A stretch of DNA of 58,033 nucleotides from Mastigocoleus sp. MO_188.B34 (lineage in GTDB: Bacteria > Cyanobacteriota > Cyanobacteriia > Cyanobacteriales > Nostocaceae), in contig NZ_JASJDK010000043.1 in NCBI RefSeq assembly GCF_030065675.1, positions 1 through 58,033 of the forward strand. Direction: 5' to 3'. Below, in pieces: positions 25,838-34,533 of the stretch (positions are counted from its first letter, which is position 1; each line of letters starts with the position of its first letter). A program made the translations under genes and the position numbers. A model generated the notes under the pieces. That model ran no database searches, was not told where the DNA came from, and saw only the letters and a list, made by a program, of their open reading frames with translations.

Positions 25838-27499
25838 CTAGTTTTGCGAACAATTTGCGACCCATTCAATCAGTGCTTGATGTAACCCATCTAACGTATG
25901 TTCTTGTGCTTCCACATCAACCCGTCCAATTAATGAATGACAAGTTTTAGAGGTCTGCGGTCCAATAGAAGCAATACAAACTCCTTCTAAACAATGGGAC
26001 AACAAAGATGATTTGGTATCTTCAGTATTTTCAGCAAATATTTTTTCTGCTAATTCATAGAAAAATGCTACGGTTTTAGAACTAGCAAAAGTAATCACAT
26101 CTACCGCCCCACTTTGCAAAGCTAACTCAGCGGAAGGAGGAACACCTTGGGGACAACAAGATTGGTAAGCTGCAACTTCTAGTACTTGTGCACCCTGTGC
26201 AGTCAATCCCTTAACTAAAACTTCCCTACCACCGCTTTCGACTCTGGGGAATAAAATCTTTTTATCTGTTAGTGCTTCTGGAAAATGTTCTATTAAAGAA
26301 TCAGCGATGAAATTTGGTGGAATAAAGTCTGGTTGTAAACAACGTTTTTTTAGGCTTCGAGCAGTTTTTTCTCCGACTACAGCAATTTTAGTATTAACCA
26401 GTGCGCGTATATCCTTACCCCGTGCGATCAATCTCTCAAAGAAATAATCCACGCAATTAACAGAAGTCAAAATTAACCAATGGAAATCAGCTAAATTTGC
26501 GATCGCATTATCTAAAGCCTCCCAGCTAGAAGGTGGAGCAATTTCCAATGCTGGCATTTCAATAACATTAGCACCTGATGTACTTAAAAGTTTTTTAAAT
26601 TCACTTGACTGTCCAGTGGCACGGGTCACTAGAATTGTTTTACCATTAAGGGGAAGCTGCAAATTTTTAGAAGCAACAGCTTGTGAATGGGTAGATCGAG
26701 ATTTTTCTGTTTCATGAATAGCCATTTTCTTCGAGTGCAATGCTCGCTTAAGTGGATTCCTTAGATACATAGTCTCAAATTCTAGAAACGAGCGTAACCC
26801 CACGACCTCACCAATAACAACCACTGTTGGTGAGAGATTTATCCCGGATACTTTTTTCAGAATAGTTTCTAAGGTTCCCATCCACACTTCTTGTTGTGCT
26901 GTTGCAGCCCAACGAATAATAGCAATTGGTGTATTTTGCGATCGCCCATGTTGTTGTAGTCGCTTCACTATTTCAGCAATATTGCGTCCACCCATCAAAA
27001 TAACTAATGTGTCTATTTTTGAGAGTGCTTCCCATTCAAGGTTATTTGGTTCATGACCGCTGAATACAGCAAAACAGCGGCTGAGAACTTTATCAGTGAG
27101 AGGAATCCCTGTCAATAAAGGTGCAGCTAAAGCCGAAGATATTCCAGGTACGACTTCAAATTCACAATCTTCTTTGCGCAAAGCATTAATTTCAACTGCG
27201 CTGCGTCCAAAAATAAATGGATCTCCTGACTTCAGTCGAACGACTTGTTTACCTTCTTGGCAATACTTAACTAATATTTGATTAATTATATTTTGGGGAG
27301 TACTGGGTTTTCCACCGCGTTTACCTACGTCTAACTTCAAGCAATTATTTGCTACTAAGTCCAGTAAACTAGCATCCACAAGGGCATCATATACCAATAC
27401 ATCAGCATTACCTAAAAGCTGATAAGCCCTCAGACTTAGGTATTCTATACTTCCTGGACCAGCCCCAACAAGGTAAACCTTACCTTTTTTTTCTCCCAT
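25838..27499 (-). CDS. cobA-hemD: Uroporphyrinogen-III C-methyltransferase / uroporphyrinogen-III synthase fusion
   Basis: This 553-residue bifunctional enzyme joins two steps at the tetrapyrrole branch point. Residues 1 to about 245 are the SAM-dependent methyltransferase (CobA/SUMT) making precorrin-2: VYLVGAGPGSIEYLSLRA, VRLKSGDPFIFGR, VVPGISSALAAPLLTGIPLT. After a linker, residues about 285-550 are HemD, which closes the ring to uroporphyrinogen III: KTILVTRATGQSSEFKKLL, LTSVNCVDYFFERL, TFASSKTVAFFYEL, CIASIGPQTSKTC. Such fusions are known in cyanobacteria and firmicutes. The product feeds haem, chlorophyll, sirohaem and cobalamin pathways; cobI lies 20 kb away. The gap to the next gene is full of STRR. 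Confidence 0.95.
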   Translation of the reverse strand: MGEKKGKVYLVGAGPGSIEYLSLRAYQLLGNADVLVYDALVDASLLDLVANNCLKLDVGKRGGKPSTPQNIINQILVKYCQEGKQVVRLKSGDPFIFGRSAVEINALRKEDCEFEVVPGISSALAAPLLTGIPLTDKVLSRCFAVFSGHEPNNLEWEALSKIDTLVILMGGRNIAEIVKRLQQHGRSQNTPIAIIRWAATAQQEVWMGTLETILKKVSGINLSPTVVVIGEVVGLRSFLEFETMYLRNPLKRALHSKKMAIHETEKSRSTHSQAVASKNLQLPLNGKTILVTRATGQSSEFKKLLSTSGANVIEMPALEIAPPSSWEALDNAIANLADFHWLILTSVNCVDYFFERLIARGKDIRALVNTKIAVVGEKTARSLKKRCLQPDFIPPNFIADSLIEHFPEALTDKKILFPRVESGGREVLVKGLTAQGAQVLEVAAYQSCCPQGVPPSAELALQSGAVDVITFASSKTVAFFYELAEKIFAENTEDTKSSLLSHCLEGVCIASIGPQTSKTCHSLIGRVDVEAQEHTLDGLHQALIEWVANCSQN

Positions 27500-27615
27500 T
27501 CACCAATCACCAGTTATCAGTTATCAGTTAATGCGCTGTAGACACTAATATTTGTCAGTTAGCAGTTAACAATTACCAATTATCCATTAGCAATTACCCA
27601 ATCCCCAATCCCCAA
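27500..27615. repeat. STRR tract
   Basis: CAGTTATCAGTTA and CCAATTACCAATT-type short repeats fill the spacer; a similar tract lies at 27919-28005. Confidence 0.65.
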
Positions 27616-27918
27616 CTACCACTTATACTTACTGAGGTTAATTTTGCTTTCTGCACTAAATTCAATACCTTCATTTTCAAGTAAATTTCGTTGCAGATAG
27701 TCCATACCTCGACGCAGTGGAGAATAGGAAATTTCACCTTTAGCATTGATTACCCGATGCCAAGGAATATCTGAATCTTTATCAATTTGATAAAGAGCAT
27801 AACCTACCAAGCGTGCCTTACCATAGAGTTCAGCTAAATCAGCAACAGTACCATAAGTAGTTACTTTTCCCTTAGGAATCTGGCGCACTACTTCATATAT
27901 CCGATCATATGTAGACAT
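27616..27918 (-). CDS. Alkyltransferase-like protein (MGMT family, no catalytic Cys)
   Basis: This 100-residue protein matches the DNA-binding domain of O6-alkylguanine-DNA alkyltransferases (QIPKGKVTTYGTVADLA, LVGYALYQ, IPWHRVINAKG). The active PCHR motif reads PWHR, with Trp53 replacing the alkyl-accepting Cys. Such alkyltransferase-like (ATL) proteins bind alkylated guanine and hand the lesion to nucleotide excision repair. It stands alone between STRR tracts. Confidence 0.9.
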   Translation of the reverse strand: MSTYDRIYEVVRQIPKGKVTTYGTVADLAELYGKARLVGYALYQIDKDSDIPWHRVINAKGEISYSPLRRGMDYLQRNLLENEGIEFSAESKINLSKYKW

Positions 27919-28009
27919 TGTTGTCAGTTGTCAGTTAACAGTTAACTATTACCAATTATCCATTACCAATTACCTAATCCCTAGTCGCCAGTCGCTAGTC
28001 GCCAATCTC

Positions 28010-28474
28010 CTACTTCTGACTAATTTTCTGCAATAATTCTTCAACTTTCTTAGCTTTTACTGGTTGGCGTTGTGCTTGTAATAATTCTTGGGCTTTTTTG
28101 AGATTAGTAATTGCTTCTTCTTTTTTTTCTTCTTCCATGAAAGCATTACTCAAACGCAAATAAGCTTCGGCTTTTTTCGGCGCGCGACTAATAATTTCTT
28201 TAAATTCAGTAATAGCTTCTGCAACCTTACCTTGTTTCATCAAGCTATCACCTAAGAATAGGTGAACAACATCATTTGTTGAATTAATTGCAATTACTTT
28301 ACGAAATGCAGCTTCCGCAGCTTTATAATCTTGTTGCTGATATAAATCTATGCCTTTTTGAAAGCGGTTGGAGGTGATTAAAGTCTTAACGGCAAAGTAA
28401 ATTAAGAGAACTATACTAGCTGCAACTACAGCAATCGCAAAAATATTATTTGATTGTAAATTTTCTAGCATCAT
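28010..28474 (-). CDS. Membrane-anchored TPR protein
   Basis: About 154 residues. An N-terminal membrane helix (IFAIAVVAASIVLLIYFAVK) is followed by TPR units: QKGIDLYQQQDYKAAEAAFRK, VHLFLGDSLMKQGKVAEAITE, AYLRLSNAFMEEEKKEEAITN. The C-terminus is basic. The start is the ATG at 28474; a TTG six bases upstream is also possible. It is probably a scaffold on the cytoplasmic side of a membrane; the partner is unknown. Confidence 0.85.
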   Translation of the reverse strand: MMLENLQSNNIFAIAVVAASIVLLIYFAVKTLITSNRFQKGIDLYQQQDYKAAEAAFRKVIAINSTNDVVHLFLGDSLMKQGKVAEAITEFKEIISRAPKKAEAYLRLSNAFMEEEKKEEAITNLKKAQELLQAQRQPVKAKKVEELLQKISQK

Positions 28475-28594
28475 TTTCAATTATTACATTTTGATAGTGA
28501 GGATAAAAAATTTTATTCCCCCAAAATTTAGGAATTCAAAAATTAAATTAATCACAAATCACTATTGAACATAGCTACTAACAAGTTAGTCAGT

Positions 28595-29524
28595 CTAAGC
28601 CAAAAGACATGCAAAAGGGAAAATCAAATATTCAACAAAGAATAACTTCCAAATAAATTGGTAGTAACTAGTTGTATCAATTTTGTCTTGCAAATCCAGG
28701 TCTCTACTTTTAAACCACATTAAAATCAGCGCAGCTAAATGGGAAAACATTAAAAAGGAAGAGTTAACAAACTCAAGATCCAAAAACCCAACTAAAATTA
28801 TGCCGACATAAGAGACACTTAAAACCCAACGTGCCAAATTAAAAACAGTTTCTTTTCCTAATTGAATAGTAAAAGTAGTGATATTGTACTCAATATCGCC
28901 ATCAACATCAGGGATATCTTTAAAAATAGCGATCGCAAAGGTAAAAACTAGGATAAACCAAGTTAGCGCCCAAACTGGTGGTGGAATGATTTGTGATTGT
29001 TTAAATACCCAACTAAAGTGCAGAAATAAACCCAAGTTTACAATGGTTCCTCGCACTGAGAAAATACATAATGCAGCGAAAAAAGGATAACGCTTCAAGC
29101 GAATAGGTGGTAAAGAATAAGCGGTACCAATTGCCAAACTAATAAATACCATTCCCAGCAGAAATGGACTGAGAGACCAAGCAAGAAGCAGAGATAAAAT
29201 ACCTGTAGTTATAACAATTATCCTACCTGTACGCAGTGAGAATTCTCCCGAAGCAAGTGGTAAATGTGGTTTGTTAATTCTATCAATTGCCACATCTTCA
29301 AGCTGATTCAATCCGACAATATAAATATTTCCAAGCAAACAAGAAATCCAAGTACCAAAAAACACTCCTAACTTTAATTCAGAATCTGGCACTAAAGAAA
29401 TTACTATCAAATATATGCCTAATACGCTTAAGGTTGTACCAATAATCGTATGTGGGCGGGAAAATTTCCACAAAGAATAAAACCAATTACTTTGAGGTCT
29501 TAATTGTCTGGTTATTTGACTCAT
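28595..29524 (-). CDS. hpt: Homogentisate phytyltransferase (tocopherol synthesis)
   Basis: This 309-residue UbiA-type membrane prenyltransferase joins homogentisate to phytyl diphosphate, the committed step to tocopherol (vitamin E). Diphosphate/Mg2+ motifs are NQLEDVAIDRINKPHLPLAS and KDIPDVDGDIEYN; about eight hydrophobic spans follow FSRPHTIIGTTLS. The start is taken at the ATG at 29524 (MSQITRQLRP); the frame stays open 36 codons upstream only through the G-rich tandem repeat, which encodes His-Thr-Pro runs. The next gene upstream is the gamma-tocopherol methyltransferase, which supports this role over other UbiA enzymes. Confidence 0.9.
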   Translation of the reverse strand: MSQITRQLRPQSNWFYSLWKFSRPHTIIGTTLSVLGIYLIVISLVPDSELKLGVFFGTWISCLLGNIYIVGLNQLEDVAIDRINKPHLPLASGEFSLRTGRIIVITTGILSLLLAWSLSPFLLGMVFISLAIGTAYSLPPIRLKRYPFFAALCIFSVRGTIVNLGLFLHFSWVFKQSQIIPPPVWALTWFILVFTFAIAIFKDIPDVDGDIEYNITTFTIQLGKETVFNLARWVLSVSYVGIILVGFLDLEFVNSSFLMFSHLAALILMWFKSRDLDLQDKIDTTSYYQFIWKLFFVEYLIFPFACLLA

Positions 29525-29671
29525 GATTTGGGGATTGGGGATTGGGGATTGGGAATTGGGGAAAGTGTGGGGAGTGTGGGAAGTGTGGGGAGTGTGGAGA
29601 GTGTGGGAGGATGGGGAAGACCAAATTACCAATTACTCATTACCCATTACTTATTACTTGTTACTCATTAC
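29525..29671. repeat. Tandem repeats between the two tocopherol genes
   Basis: GGGATTGGGGATTG heptamers (29530-29560) are followed by GTGTGGGGAGTGTGGGAA-type units (29560-29625), the inverse of the family at 180-310, then by ATTACCCATTACTTATTAC words. The tract abuts the hpt start codon. Confidence 0.8.
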
Positions 29672-30514
29672 TCACTTCGTCCCAGATAACAAACCAAAGC
29701 GAATTAACCCACTTTTGTAACCTTCGCTCATTAAACCTAAAGACAAAGCAGCTTGTATCGTGTCCCAACCAGATGTCAACAAACCGAAAATTGCTTTGGG
29801 ATTGAATGCCGATAAGATTACCAGATCCCAAAATGGCGCTACAGCTTGCGACCAATCAGCAGTACGAATATTGTTTAAAGAAATATTCTGAGCGATCGCT
29901 TCATATTCTGGTAAAGAAATCACGTAAGGTAAGTGATAAACCCGATAAATTTCAGCTAAATGTTTTTCCTCTTGTGCTGTTAGGGGTAAACTATCCGTAG
30001 GTCGATGACACCAAGTCACTACGATAAGTTTTCCACCAGGTTTGAGCACGCGATGGCATTCTTGGATAAACTTGGTTTTATTTGGCATATGTTCGCCACT
30101 TTCAAGTGACCACACCAAGTCATAAGAATTATCTGCAAATGGCATCTCTTGTGCATCTGCAACTTGAAAATTTGTTCTAGCAGCAAAACCTAGTTCGCGA
30201 GCGCGTTGGTTTGCTCGTTTCGCTTGTACCGGACTCAAAGTAATACCCGTCGCCTCAGCACCTAATCTTGCTGACAAGTATAAACTGCTACCTCCTATCC
30301 CACAACCCACATCTAAAATATTTTTTGCTTGTTCCACCCCTGACCAACTAAGTATTTCCTCAATCAGGTCTATTTGTGCCTGTTTTCGGTCTTTTTCCTC
30401 TTTACCATCTACACCATAGAAACCATGATGCATATGTTCGCCCCAAGTTTCTTCCCATAATGAAGAAGAAGCATCGTAAAATTGCTGAATTCGTTGGTAT
30501 ATTGTTGCACTCAT
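29672..30514 (-). CDS. Gamma-tocopherol methyltransferase
   Basis: This 280-residue SAM-dependent methyltransferase converts gamma- to alpha-tocopherol. It strongly resembles plant VTE4: YDASSSLWEETWGEHMHHGFY, ILDVGCGIGGSSLYLSARLG (SAM motif I), TGITLSPVQAKRAN, LVWSLESGEHMPNK and TWCHRPTDS. The C-terminal segment ADWSQAVAPFWDLVI also follows VTE4. It lies upstream of hpt on the same strand, so the two probably share a transcript despite the repeats. An MPBQ/MSBQ methyltransferase is a less likely alternative. Confidence 0.88.
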   Translation of the reverse strand: MSATIYQRIQQFYDASSSLWEETWGEHMHHGFYGVDGKEEKDRKQAQIDLIEEILSWSGVEQAKNILDVGCGIGGSSLYLSARLGAEATGITLSPVQAKRANQRARELGFAARTNFQVADAQEMPFADNSYDLVWSLESGEHMPNKTKFIQECHRVLKPGGKLIVVTWCHRPTDSLPLTAQEEKHLAEIYRVYHLPYVISLPEYEAIAQNISLNNIRTADWSQAVAPFWDLVILSAFNPKAIFGLLTSGWDTIQAALSLGLMSEGYKSGLIRFGLLSGTK

Positions 30515-30660
30515 GAAGCAAGCAGTGTTAAGAAAAGTCAGAATTTAAATCTACATAAAGTTAGGCTACCATGTGTTTTTATTTGAATTAGGGTGTTTTT
30601 CTCCGTCGGGATAGTACCAACTAAATCATCCTACGTAATCATTTGTTTTCATATTTTTAC

Positions 30661-31995
30661 ATGACTGTTTCTCGTACAATTTGTTTGGGTTTTCTGACAG
30701 TTATTGCTGTTGGGACTATCTTGTTGATGATGCCTTTTTCTACTAGCAATGGTGCTTGGAATAACCCAATTGTTGCTTTATTCACTGCAACTTCGGCTGT
30801 TTGCGTTACCGGCTTAGCTGTGGTGGATACCGGTACATATTTTTCATTTTGGGGTCAATTATTTATTCTATTGCTAGCTCAGATTGGTGGTTTGGGTTAT
30901 ATGACCACTACGACCTTTCTAATTCTGCTAACTGGACGTAGATTTGACCTCAGACAGAAAATGGCTATTCAGCAAGCTTTAGACCGTAGAGGGATGCAAG
31001 GTAGCGCCAAAATCATTCGTTCAATTATTGCTACTACCTTAATTTTTGAGATTACAGGCATATTATTACTACTTTGGGGATTCGTACCCGAACATGGATG
31101 GGGTAAGGGACTATGGCTAGCTATTTTTCATAGCGTTAGTGCTTGGAATAATGCTGGTTTTAGCCTGTTTGCTGATAGCTTGTCGGGATATCAGTCGTCA
31201 AAACTAGTGATATTTACTATTAGTGGGTTAATTATTTTTGGCGGTATTGGTTATCAAGTAATTTTAGAAACTTTTGTTTGGTTGCGCGATCGATTTCAGG
31301 GAAGAAAAGAAAATCAAATTTTTTCTTTAGATTTTAAAGTAGCTATTAGCACCACTATATTTTTGTTGGTAGTTGGAACTATTGCATTTTTTGGTGTGGA
31401 GTTAAGAAATATCGAAACATTAAAAAGCTTAAATTTTGACGGACAATTCTTAGCAGCTTTGTTTCAATCAGTGACCACTAGAACTGCTGGTTTTAACAGT
31501 ATTGATATTGGTAGCATGACTAATACCGGGTTATTTATCACAATAGCTTTTATGTTTATTGGTGCATGTCCTGGTGGTACTGGTGGGGGAATGAAAACCA
31601 CAACTTTGAGAGTTTTAACAAGTTGTACCAAAACCATTTTGCAGGGGAAAGAAGAGGTTTTGTTGTACAAACGCAGAATACCAATTCCTTTAGTTCTCAA
31701 AGCCATTGGTGTTTTGGTTGGCTCGGTCGCAACTGTGATTGCTGTTACTACTTTTATTTCCCTTACTGATTCCAGTTTGTCATTTTTAGAAATCTTCTTT
31801 GAAGTAGTATCTGCTTTTGCTACAGTTGGTCTCTCAACTGGTATCACTGCTGCTTTATCAATTCCAGCTAAGTTGATTTTAGTTGTCACTATGTATATTG
31901 GTAGGGTTGGGGTACTGTTATTAATGTCTGCGATTCTGGGCGATCCCCGACCTACTAGTATTCACTATCCTGAGGAAAATTTACTTGTGGGATAG
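30661..31995 (+). CDS. ktrB: K+ uptake channel subunit KtrB (Trk/Ktr family)
   Basis: This 444-residue membrane protein is the ion-conducting subunit of the Na+-dependent K+ transporter Ktr. The four pore loops with selectivity-filter glycines appear as TSAVCVTGLAV, WNNAGFSLF, TRTAGFNSID and AFATVGLSTG. The start is the ATG at 30661 (MTVSRTICLGF); an upstream TTG adds six residues and neither has a clear ribosome binding site. KtrA, its gating subunit, is encoded 1.6 kb downstream beyond aspA. Confidence 0.93.
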   Translation: MTVSRTICLGFLTVIAVGTILLMMPFSTSNGAWNNPIVALFTATSAVCVTGLAVVDTGTYFSFWGQLFILLLAQIGGLGYMTTTTFLILLTGRRFDLRQKMAIQQALDRRGMQGSAKIIRSIIATTLIFEITGILLLLWGFVPEHGWGKGLWLAIFHSVSAWNNAGFSLFADSLSGYQSSKLVIFTISGLIIFGGIGYQVILETFVWLRDRFQGRKENQIFSLDFKVAISTTIFLLVVGTIAFFGVELRNIETLKSLNFDGQFLAALFQSVTTRTAGFNSIDIGSMTNTGLFITIAFMFIGACPGGTGGGMKTTTLRVLTSCTKTILQGKEEVLLYKRRIPIPLVLKAIGVLVGSVATVIAVTTFISLTDSSLSFLEIFFEVVSAFATVGLSTGITAALSIPAKLILVVTMYIGRVGVLLLMSAILGDPRPTSIHYPEENLLVG

Positions 31996-32110
31996 ATATA
32001 GCGCTACGCGCAAGTAAAAATTCATTAGCGCCTAGCGGAGCGTACCGTAGGTAATGACCTTGCGGTCACACTACGTTAATGCGTGTCCGCAGGACATAAG
32101 TAAAAAGCTT
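31996..32110. repeat. Mosaic of short palindromic repeats after ktrB
   Basis: GCGCTACGCGCAAGTAAAAA (32001-32020) is an exact inverse match to 34498-34517. It is followed by palindromes built on ACCGTAGGT and GTCCGCAGGAC; 32081-32107 repeats 13509-13535 with one mismatch. Such mosaics recur at 34320-34520, 35582-35640, 37413-37510 and 57830-57920. Confidence 0.8.
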
Positions 32111-32300
32111 ACTATATATCGATCAGGACTTTCCCACGGACAACATAAATACGGTCATTGCGACGATAGGTTAGCAAAACATTTCCGTAAGGAAATAGCA
32201 TTCACCGTAGGTGCGGTTCATCCCAAACCATTGGAAGTTGGTAACGAATGCGTAAGTCCCATAGATCTTATGATTTATAAATCTCCTAACCTAACGATGT
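32111..32300. other. Possible structured RNA or insertion-sequence remnant
   Basis: A GC-richer island with nested complementary segments: ATTTCC-GTAA-GGAAAT (32181-32196, GNRA-type loop), CACC-GTA-GGTG (32203-32213), and GCATTC (32198-32203) complementary to GAATGC (32246-32251), which would close a multi-hairpin unit. It could be translated in one frame as about 60 residues with no recognisable domain. It might be the 3' end of a lost mobile element or a non-coding RNA. The evidence is structural only. Confidence 0.3.
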
Positions 32301-32356
32301 AGTGCTATATAGGTTTTAGTACATCTATGAAGAACAGCATTTACCAATGTCCTAAC

Positions 32357-32392
32357 GTAATTAGGGCTTGCTGAATAAAACTGAAACATATA
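32357..32392. mobile_element. Possible insertion-sequence end remnant
   Basis: The word TTAGGGCTTGCTGAATAAAA resembles terminal sequences I have seen on cyanobacterial DDE-type insertion sequences. No second end or transposase is present in the window, so if real this is a relic. Confidence 0.2.
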
Positions 32393-32506
32393 ACAGACAA
32401 GGTTTTTAAGCTAAAGACCTGAGAAGATAGTTTTTAGAGGGAACAAGAATTAAAGGTTCTTCAAAAAGATTAAAAAATTCTCTCAAACAAAGGAGAAATA
32501 TATTTT

Positions 32507-33412
32507 ATGAGTGCAAATCACATCAGACGACTTGCAATCATTGGTGGAACTCACGGTAATGAATTTACAGGAGCTTATTTAGTAAAAAAGTTGAAAAGTT
32601 TTCCCGACTTAGTAAAACGCTCTAGTTTTGAAACCATAACTCTACTAGCAAACCCCAAAGCATTTGCAGTAGCAAGACGTTATGTAGATCGGGACTTAAA
32701 CCGTTGTTTTTCTATTAAAGACCTTAGAAATCCCCAGTGTTCCAGTTACGAAGACAAACAAGCCAAGGTGATTCATCAAGTATTAGCCGCAGAAGAAAAT
32801 TCTAAAGTTGATGCGATTTTCGATCTGCATAGTACCACCGCTAATATGGGATTGACCATTATTCCAGTTAGCGATCGCCCATTCAATCTACAATTAGCAG
32901 CTTATTTAAGCAGTATCGATCCAACAATTAAAGTTTACCAATGGCAGCAAAGTCACGATCGCTGCTTTTTGCGATCGAGATTTGAATTGGGATTAACTAT
33001 TGAAGTTGGACCAATTGCTCAAGGAGTATTGAATGCATGGTTTTTTGAGCAAACAGAAAAACTACTGTGTATGATTCTCGACTACATCGACGCTTATAAC
33101 CGAGGTCGAGCACCAACAGCACCTTCCCAACTAACCATTTATCGATGTACCGAGATCGTTGACTATCCACGAGATGAAGAGGGGATACAAGCAATGATTC
33201 ATCCACGATTACAATTTAAAGATTATGCACCTCTTAATCCTGGCGACCCACTGTTTCTAAACTTTGAAGGAAAAACTATTTTTTATGAAGGTGAATCAAC
33301 AGTTTATCCAGTTTTTATTAATGAAGCTGCTTATTATGAAAAAGGTATTGCCGTATGTTTAACTAAAAAAGAACAAATTCCTATAAAATCCTTCACTCAA
33401 GTTGAAAAGTAG
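32507..33412 (+). CDS. Aspartoacylase
   Basis: This 301-residue zinc deacylase of the AstE/AspA family hydrolyses N-acetylaspartate-type substrates. Zinc ligands are His16 and Glu19 (GGTHGNE) and His108 (DLHSTT); RYVDRDLNR binds substrate and Glu166 (TIEVGP) is the catalytic base. AAAGGAGAAATATA provides a good ribosome binding site. It lies between ktrB and ktrA, an unusual place. The true physiological substrate in cyanobacteria is uncertain. Confidence 0.9.
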   Translation: MSANHIRRLAIIGGTHGNEFTGAYLVKKLKSFPDLVKRSSFETITLLANPKAFAVARRYVDRDLNRCFSIKDLRNPQCSSYEDKQAKVIHQVLAAEENSKVDAIFDLHSTTANMGLTIIPVSDRPFNLQLAAYLSSIDPTIKVYQWQQSHDRCFLRSRFELGLTIEVGPIAQGVLNAWFFEQTEKLLCMILDYIDAYNRGRAPTAPSQLTIYRCTEIVDYPRDEEGIQAMIHPRLQFKDYAPLNPGDPLFLNFEGKTIFYEGESTVYPVFINEAAYYEKGIAVCLTKKEQIPIKSFTQVEK

Positions 33413-33570
33413 TTTTAGTATGAAGCATAGTTTAACTAGTGCAATTAAAGTTAGAGTTATTTAAACTAGATATTATCGGGCTCAATCAACAATGAAATCA
33501 ACAACTGATTTTAAATGTCCGATTTTGTGCCTTTAATCTAAACAGCAATAATTAAGTAAGGAACTATAGA

Positions 33571-34266
33571 GTGAGTCTGTCATCATTTGCGTTTTTTCGC
33601 GGCTTGCGTAAAGACAATCAGCAATTTGCTGTAATTGGATTGGGTCGTTTTGGTCGTTCTGTTTGTTCCAGTCTACATAAGATGGGCTACCAAGTACTAG
33701 CCACTGATGTAGATGAAAAGCAGGTTGCAAAAGCCCTGACAGACGAAATTACTGGTCATGCTTTACAATTAGATTCTACAGAAGCCAGTGCTTTAGAAGA
33801 AGCAGGAATTTTCGAATTTGATACGGTAATAATTGCCATTGGTAATTACATCCAAGAAAGCATCATTACTACTCTTAATTTAAAGGAAGGCGGAGTATCC
33901 CGGGTAATAGCCAAAGCTTCTAGTGAAGTCCACAGCAAATTATTGCGCCGAGTCGGTGCGGATCATGTTGTTTTCCCTGAAGATGAAGCAGGTTGCGCTC
34001 TAGCAAGAACACTGACTAAACCATCAATTCTGGATAGATTTGAACTCGATCCAGATAACAGCATTATTGAATGTATTGTTCCCGAAGATTTTCATCATAA
34101 AACTATTGCTGAATTGCAACTTCGTAATCGTTACGGTATAAACGTGATTGCAGTCAGCCATGATGGTAAATTTCAAATCAATCCGGAACCAAGTCAACGT
34201 CTAGAAGCAGGTACAGCAATTGTTGTGATTGGCTGCAATCAAGATATTAACCGTTTGCCGATTTAA
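33571..34266 (+). CDS. ktrA: K+ transporter regulatory subunit KtrA
   Basis: This 231-residue RCK protein gates KtrB. The Rossmann domain AVIGLGRFGRSVCSSLHKMG binds nucleotide (GxGxxG), with the acidic ATDVDEKQV strand-2 end. A C-terminal TrkA_C domain starts at about residue 145 (NSIIECIVPEDFHHKTIAEL). Translation starts at a GTG (33571) with AAGGAACT upstream. Confidence 0.93.
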   Translation: MSLSSFAFFRGLRKDNQQFAVIGLGRFGRSVCSSLHKMGYQVLATDVDEKQVAKALTDEITGHALQLDSTEASALEEAGIFEFDTVIIAIGNYIQESIITTLNLKEGGVSRVIAKASSEVHSKLLRRVGADHVVFPEDEAGCALARTLTKPSILDRFELDPDNSIIECIVPEDFHHKTIAELQLRNRYGINVIAVSHDGKFQINPEPSQRLEAGTAIVVIGCNQDINRLPI

Positions 34267-34317
34267 TTGATGGGTGATAGGTAATTGGTAATTGGTAATA
34301 GATAATTGCTTATTAGG

Positions 34318-34520
34318 CGGATAACAACCATTTATAGCACTACGTGTTTAGTTTATGACATTGGTGTTAGACGCAGCGCGTTCTCAGGCTGTTCTGTTTG
34401 TCCTACGGACACGTTACACTAATGTCGTAGACGCGGTCAGTATACTTTTGTTAGCACCTAGCGACAGCGTACCGTAGGTCATATTTTGACTTTTGACTTT
34501 TTACTTGCGCGTAGCGCCAT
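34318..34520. repeat. Mosaic palindromic repeats downstream of ktrA
   Basis: The tract contains the inverse of the GTCCGTAGGAC word (34399-34413), a TAGCGACAGCGTACCGTAGGT word (about 34459, given loosely), TTTTGACTTTTGACTTTTTAC repeats and the 20-base inverse copy of 32001-32020 (34498-34517). Confidence 0.8.
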
Positions 34521-34533
34521 AACTGAACTTGAA

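Noticed and set aside
25838-27499. Cobalamin riboswitch near cobA-hemD or cobI
   Set aside because: The upstream regions are STRR or short AT-rich spacers; no B12-box-like conserved core was seen.
32054-32302. 82-residue open frame after ktrB
   Set aside because: It begins inside mosaic repeats and shows no recognisable domain; structural pairing explains the region at least as well.
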